DNA from: Catenaria anguillulae PL171
Lineage: Eukaryota; Blastocladiomycota; Blastocladiomycetes; Blastocladiales; Catenariaceae
Assembly (NCBI GenBank): GCA_002102555.1
Contig: MCFL01000017.1
Span: 310,001 to 374,000, forward strand
Length of the DNA stretch: 64,000 nucleotides
Direction: 5' to 3'
Below, one piece after another: positions 59,001 through 64,000 of the stretch. Position 1 is the stretch's first letter. Each line of letters begins with the position of its first letter. The notes under the pieces are model-generated. The model saw nothing but the letters and a program-made list of their open reading frames with translations, was not told where the DNA came from and ran no database searches. Position numbers and translations under genes: made by a program.

Positions 59001-61126
59001 CAACTCGTTGACGCAAATCCAATCTCCAGAGCAAAAGGGTCAGCGGCTGCCTCCAGGAATGGATCCGCGCGACAAGATCGAACGTCGTCCTTCGGATGTC
59101 AACCCCGAGTCGATCATTGATCCCATTGAGGCTGGGCATACTGGCTCGCAAACCTCAGGCACGTCGGCGAGTCGCCAGCAGCGCAAGAAGCAAGTCAAGC
59201 GGAGGCTCGTTGTGGAACGCGTCGAGGCCCCGCTCAACAGGACGTGGATGATGGCTTCACCAATGCTCTTTTTCGTTGCGTCGGTCGTGACTGGATTCAT
59301 CATCTGCCAGCGCTTGTTTTTGGACACTTCCAGGTACACCATTTTCATCACAGTCCTTGCTGGCCGGGAGTAAACATGTTCTTTGGTTCACTCGTGATTT
59401 CACAGTTTCCTCAATGTACAGTTTGACTCTGCGCGAGGAACAAGGCGGGTTTGCCGCGAAATCATTGAGTCTGTGCGGCTCATGACGTTTGAAAACTTGG
59501 CCGGTACCGAGGCTGGATTCCAAACCGCGCTTGCCCTTACTCAAAAGGCATCCAACGAACTTGTCACCGAATACTTGCCAATCTTGACTAAGCATTACCG
59601 GCTCCTGCCGACAGCACCAGCAGTATGGTGCTATTTGTTGCCTTACATTTACTGGGATCACGGGCTGACTCTCCCATGTGTCACTCTCATGCACATGATA
59701 GAAAAGGCGCATGTTTCTCCAACGGATCGTGAATGGAACAACCGACTATACGCCGCTTGAAATCAGCCCTCTTGACGCAGTTGAACGAGTGGCTCAAGTG
59801 GCGACGCTGGCTACATCGTTTACGCAATACAGGCAACTTGTTCCTCGGGTGTATCAAGACTTGCCCGATCTCGGCATTGTGGTCAACCATCTGCCCGACC
59901 TTATCGAAATGACGGGCAGCATTGGCTACATTTACCTCGATGCCTATCAGTCGATCCTTAGCATGAACTCGACCTACTTGATTTTGTGCGCGACACTCTC
60001 GATTGGCTCGCTCTTGATTGCTATTGGGGTCATTTACCAGCTCGTCTTGCACAAGTACTTTGAAGGCGAACGGATGGTCCAAAAGCTCCTCAGGCAAGTA
60101 CCCAAGAAGGCCGCGAGCGCGATTGTCACAAACCTCGAAGAAGAGCTCGAAAACTTTCGCGAGTGGGTCGAAGGTGACGAAAGTGGCGATACGGGCTTGG
60201 ACATGCGCATGTCTTCAGGCGTTTCTCAGACACACAGCAGCACAGCAGCCAACAGCAGGACGCGTAAGTACACGCTGCGTCTCGGGGCGTTTGTCGCCGT
60301 TTTGGCGGGTCTCATCGTGTGCATGTACTTCCTCACTCTCACATCGCTCAATCAAGCCGCCGACCTGCGGCGAATGGTGCAATCTGCCGACCGTCGTCAA
60401 TGGGCGTCCCTGATCCGACTGTATTCAAGGGAGTTTGTGAGCCCGGATGACACCATGACTGGAGTATCGCTGATCCGGCTCTTGCGTGGGACCATTGCCG
60501 ATTTGACCTCGGTCCACGAGAAGCTCATCAACGACGTGGGCGGTCTCTCCGACACACTGCCTCATTTGACGGCTCTCCCGCGCGTCTGTGCAACTGCCGC
60601 GGCATGCTTGTCGGGGCCGGTTAATCCGGCCGTTGGATATACGCTTGAATCGGCGCAGCTTCCCCTCAACGTGGCCGTGCACCGTCTGGTCGAAACCGCG
60701 ACCGAGGTGGTCACGTCCATGGCCACGCACAAGACCTTTGACGCCTTCATGCGTAGTCCGCACTATGTCAAGTACGATCTGGTCATTCGCCTGTGCACGG
60801 ATCTCATGTCTCGGTTGGGTCTATTGGACGCGGGAATTTCGCAAATGCTCAATGACCGAGTCGCAGTCAGCTCATTGGTGACTGTTGTGGTGTTTGTGGT
60901 CTTTTTGATTGTGCTTGCGGCGGGACTGATGGTTGCTGTGGTGTTTGGGTTGGCCAAGTTGCGCCGGGAGTCTCGCGCCCTTACGACGGTTCCATTCATG
61001 CTCTCGCAGTCTGTTCTCCAACAAGTCCCTGAGCTCAATGCGTTCCTCGAGTCAGGCGGACTCACCTTGCAAATCAATCAGGCTGGGGATCAGGAATCGA
61101 GCGGTGGGTCATCGAATGCCTTCTAA
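56030..61126 (+). CDS. TmcB-like multi-pass membrane protein, copy D
   Basis: Six exons: 56030-56205, 56282-56360, 56451-56885, 56962-59333, 59406-59622, 59702-61126; 1567 residues. After a Gly-rich lead come EKTLFQLGYVLTKDNDL and ILEDLQLFTFAF, about six membrane helices to residue ~330, a Ser-rich linker, and the TPR-like block starting NVFDSPDQVELSIRYVRG near residue 574. Helices at about 991-1016 and 1183-1207 flank the first loop; helices at about 1285-1308 and 1482-1510 flank the second, which carries LPRVC-x5-C (Cys1389, Cys1395). The protein ends in a short Ser-rich tail. The entire final third sits in one 1425-base exon, whereas copies A, B and C have four introns there. D and E form the second block of the family, about 30 kb from A-C. 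Confidence 0.85.
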
Positions 61127-61533
61127 GCATGCAACGCACTCTCCTTACCAAGACCATTTCAAGCGTTAGATTGTAACGTTCTGTAAGTCAATTGCTTTCA
61201 TTCTGTTACTTCTGTCATATAAATGATGCCAACATCGAAGAAGAATTTGTTCGTCCCTTTTGTCATCGACTCATTTACTGTAAGTGGGAAATCTTGAAGC
61301 ATCGCCTCCTTAGCCGACCAGAAACGGCACATTTTACTGGTGTCGCACAACCTTGAGAATGCCGACTGCGAACCCGATCTATCCCGCCTGCACACTGCTT
61401 TGACATAAGGGAAATGGAAGACGGATGAATCGTGTCCCATACTCACCGCAGGCAATCGGCACTCTACGCATTCACTTGCATTCGATCCGCTCTCAACATC
61501 CGCATACATCGTGCGCAGCCACGACTCAAAAGC
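61127..61533. other. Spacer between TmcB-like genes D and E
   Basis: About 400 bases, head-to-tail arrangement. The 3' UTR of D and the promoter of E must lie here; no gene is visible. Confidence 0.6.
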
Positions 61534-64000
61534 ATGTCGCCAAGCACATCGCGTTCCAACGTTGGCGCAATCGGAACACAGCCGCTCTCGTTAGGAGCAT
61601 CCGCAGCAGCAAGTGCCCATGCTGGTTGCGATGGCAAATCAACCACAAGCGCCCGCAAGACGGCAGACTTCAAGTCCATGGTCCCGCAATCTGCACTCGA
61701 AAAGGCGCTCTTTCAAGCGTGTTTCACCTTAGTGAACGACACTCCAATTTCGCCATCTGTGGAGTGGATTATGACGGTACGCTTGCCCATGCAAAAATAT
61801 GTTTGCTGCGTACATGGGCTATAAATCTTGGATTGCTTCGGTTCCGTCTTGCAGATACTTGAAGACTTGCAGCTTTTTACGTTTTGCTTCTCAACGACCA
61901 TCTTTCCATCCATTCCGACCGAATTCGAAGCTGCTCTGGATCTGTTCTTTTTCCCACTCGCTGATTATGGCGCTTTCCGCTCCTTTAGTATCACAGCCAT
62001 TTGCCTGGTTGTGATCACCGCCTTCTTGATTGGAATTACAACGGTGACGACGCAAACCAAAAGCCGGGTTCCCAAACCAGTACTGCGACTTCTCCGCCTC
62101 TTGTGTGCATCAGTCATGACCGTCTTTGCCATCCCATTTACGAGCGCCCTTGTCGCTGGGTTGAATTGTTTCACGGGATCGCTGCCCGTCCTGAATCAAG
62201 CGTGCACCAGTGCCCCGCACATGCCATTCCTTGTTTTCAGCCCATTGTCGCTGTTGTTGCTGCTCCCCATGCTGTTTATCGGCCCGCTCATGGTTCGTTG
62301 CCAAGTGCCTTTTTGCCCGTCTGTCTTCCTTCTTGACACCTGACATGTCCTCCTCAACCATTACAGTTTGCTGACACGTCGCCGTCATCCGAATCGCCAA
62401 GGGCTCAAGCAAATGGACGGACAGATTCTCAGTCTGCCGTGATCCGTGTCATTCTCGCGGCCGGTAAGGTCTTGACCCACGGCCGGCCTGGATTGCCAAC
62501 GTGGGTTTTCGCTGTCGTCGCATCCATGGGACTTGGTTTCAACACATTCAATCTTGTCAGGTTGCAGCCGTACTACCACACACGAATGAACTTGTTTCGG
62601 ACTGTATGACGCATTCCCTCGGTGTTTTTCGACGGCCAGATAACTGACCCTGGGCAAGCGTTTGGTTTTCCAGGGCATGTCGTTTGGGGCCTGCGCATCA
62701 ATGATCACGGCACTTTTTTTGCACATCATCTTGGGGCAAAGTGCGGCAAGCGAGCTGTGGCTCCTTATGCTTCTTACCGGCCTGGTCGGAATCGCGGTTG
62801 GATGTGCATTATCAGCCTACGTCGCTCGTGCCCAAGTCAAGAAGACGATCGGATACTGGCACAAGCTGCGCAAAGAGGGTGTGATCCCCAACACCACGCC
62901 GACTATGGAACAAACCGGCACAGCTACCATGGACCGCGACGCAGTGACGGAATCACCCGTCAGACTCGCGCCCACCACCAATATTGAGCCGCCCATTTCG
63001 TCATCCACGGGTGCCATCAACACGTCCGTGCCCACACCGCGCGTGCTCTACACCAGCAGCCCATCTGTTGCGCCCGTTCCGCCTGAGCGGCACATGCGTC
63101 GGCGACCCGACAGCGACAAATCTGCAGACGCTGCCCCATTCGCGTCAAGCAGCAAGGCGGCTCTGGTCGGCGGGCATATGAACGACTCGACTGCAGGCTT
63201 ACCCACGCTGGTCATGGCGGCGCTGAGTCGCGAAAACAAAGTGTGTATATCTTCCCCATGGTGGCAATGGTTTTTTTTTGCTCACCATGCTAACGGTCTC
63301 ACTTTCAGCAATTGCACAAGGGAAGCTCGAGCGCGCTTGCCCGCCGCCGCTCTGTGCGCGCCTCGGAAGCAGCCTTGATTCCGTTGAAAGAGAAGAAGCA
63401 GCATCACACTTCCACCGACACACTCAAAGCGGTGCTTGAAGAGCAAAAGGAGCCGAGGACAAATGTGTTTGACTCGCCCGAGCAAGTCGAGCGTTCGATC
63501 CGTTTTGTTCGCGGCTACCCGTCGCATCGGCAACTGCAAGTTGGATTCGATATTCTGCAACGCGGGCTATTTGAGTTCCCGAACGACCCACAAGTGTTAC
63601 TCGTCGCCGTGTGGTATCTGACCGAGTTTTATGGTCCCGAAGGCGAACGCGCCGCAGACATTGTCATGCGCTCGCTGCAGGAAGACAAGCGGTCGATTCC
63701 CTTGGACTTGCGCTTCTTCATGTACTGCCACGATCGGGTTGGCCGGGATTCAGGCCGCCAATTGCTCGATTCGGCCGCAGTGGGCCAGCTGGTGCGTCAG
63801 CTAAAGTCACTCCATTTTATGTCATTGTCGTGCGTGCGCGACCTATGGGAGCTCGTGCGTGTCGGGTCAACACCCGAGGCCATGTCGAACGTGATTTCCA
63901 AGCTGGCTGATGCCATGACCGGGGCCGAAGCGTGCTATCGCCGACTATTGGAGCGTAATGCAAAGGACAAGATGATTTTGCGCTTGTATGCGCAGTGGAT
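61534..64000 (+). CDS. TmcB-like multi-pass membrane protein, copy E (3'-partial)
   Basis: Exons 61534-61776, 61855-62292, 62367-62603, 62674-63240 and 63309->64000, in frame to the window edge. Shared motifs are EKALFQACFTLVNDTPISPS, ILEDLQLFTFCF, membrane helices such as SLLLLLPMLFIGPL, and a TPR-like block starting NVFDSPEQVERSIRFVRGYP. The four introns lie at positions also used in A or C, except the last, which is unique. The TPR region is the part closest to D: a 37-residue stretch is identical between them. Start is the ATG that opens MSPSTSRSN; an upstream in-frame ATG (61432) adds 34 residues of leader-like sequence. The sensor-like loops would lie beyond the window. Confidence 0.8.

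Noticed and set aside
1-64000. tRNA, rRNA, CRISPR, transposon or viral genes
   Set aside because: I looked for cloverleaf boxes, transposase and reverse-transcriptase motifs, terminal inverted repeats and repeat-spacer arrays and saw none. A tRNAscan and repeat search would be the decisive check.

Overview
The window is nuclear DNA from a GC-rich, intron-containing fungus. Coding exons are separated by short introns (about 45-145 bases) with GTAC-, GTGCGT- or GTTCGT-type donors. I rebuilt every gene by joining exons so that reading frame and paralogue alignment are both kept. The gene set mixes fungal genes (a mitochondrial carbamoyl-phosphate synthase large chain, glutathione reductase) with genes more typical of animals or early-diverging fungi: a base-exchange phosphatidylserine synthase, a FYVE/RING ligase of the RNF34/rififylin type, a WBP2-like GRAM protein and TmcB-like membrane proteins. 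A zoosporic fungus such as a member of Blastocladiomycota or Chytridiomycota is the best guess; this is inference, since no rRNA marker is present.

Layout. Bases 1-9.7 kb hold a partial zinc-finger protein (+), a Ser/Pro-rich zinc-binding protein (-), a WBP2-like protein (-) and a giant cysteine-repeat, metallothionein-like protein (-). Bases 11.0-26.5 kb hold three large TmcB-like genes (A +, B +, C -). Bases 27.2-54.7 kb hold a housekeeping-type stretch: phosphatidylserine synthase, carbamoyl-phosphate synthase, an M13 metallopeptidase, a small secreted protein, a conserved unknown, the FYVE/RING ligase, a 2OG-Fe(II) oxygenase-like protein, a MHD2-like protein, glutathione reductase, a DOPA-dioxygenase-like protein and a leucine-rich-repeat membrane protein. 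Bases 56.0-64.0 kb hold two more TmcB-like genes (D and E, both +), E running off the edge.

The most striking content is the five-member TmcB-like family in two blocks. Each complete copy has an N-terminal multi-pass membrane region, a TPR-like cytosolic block, then two successive loops of about 160-170 residues, each flanked by membrane helices, which look like tandem sensor modules. The paralogues differ in intron content; copy D has lost every intron from its 3' third. The second highlight is an ~805-residue protein with fourteen six-cysteine modules, ten of them arranged as alternating two-module units, behind a coiled-coil N-terminus. I found no rRNA, tRNA, CRISPR array, transposon or virus-derived gene.
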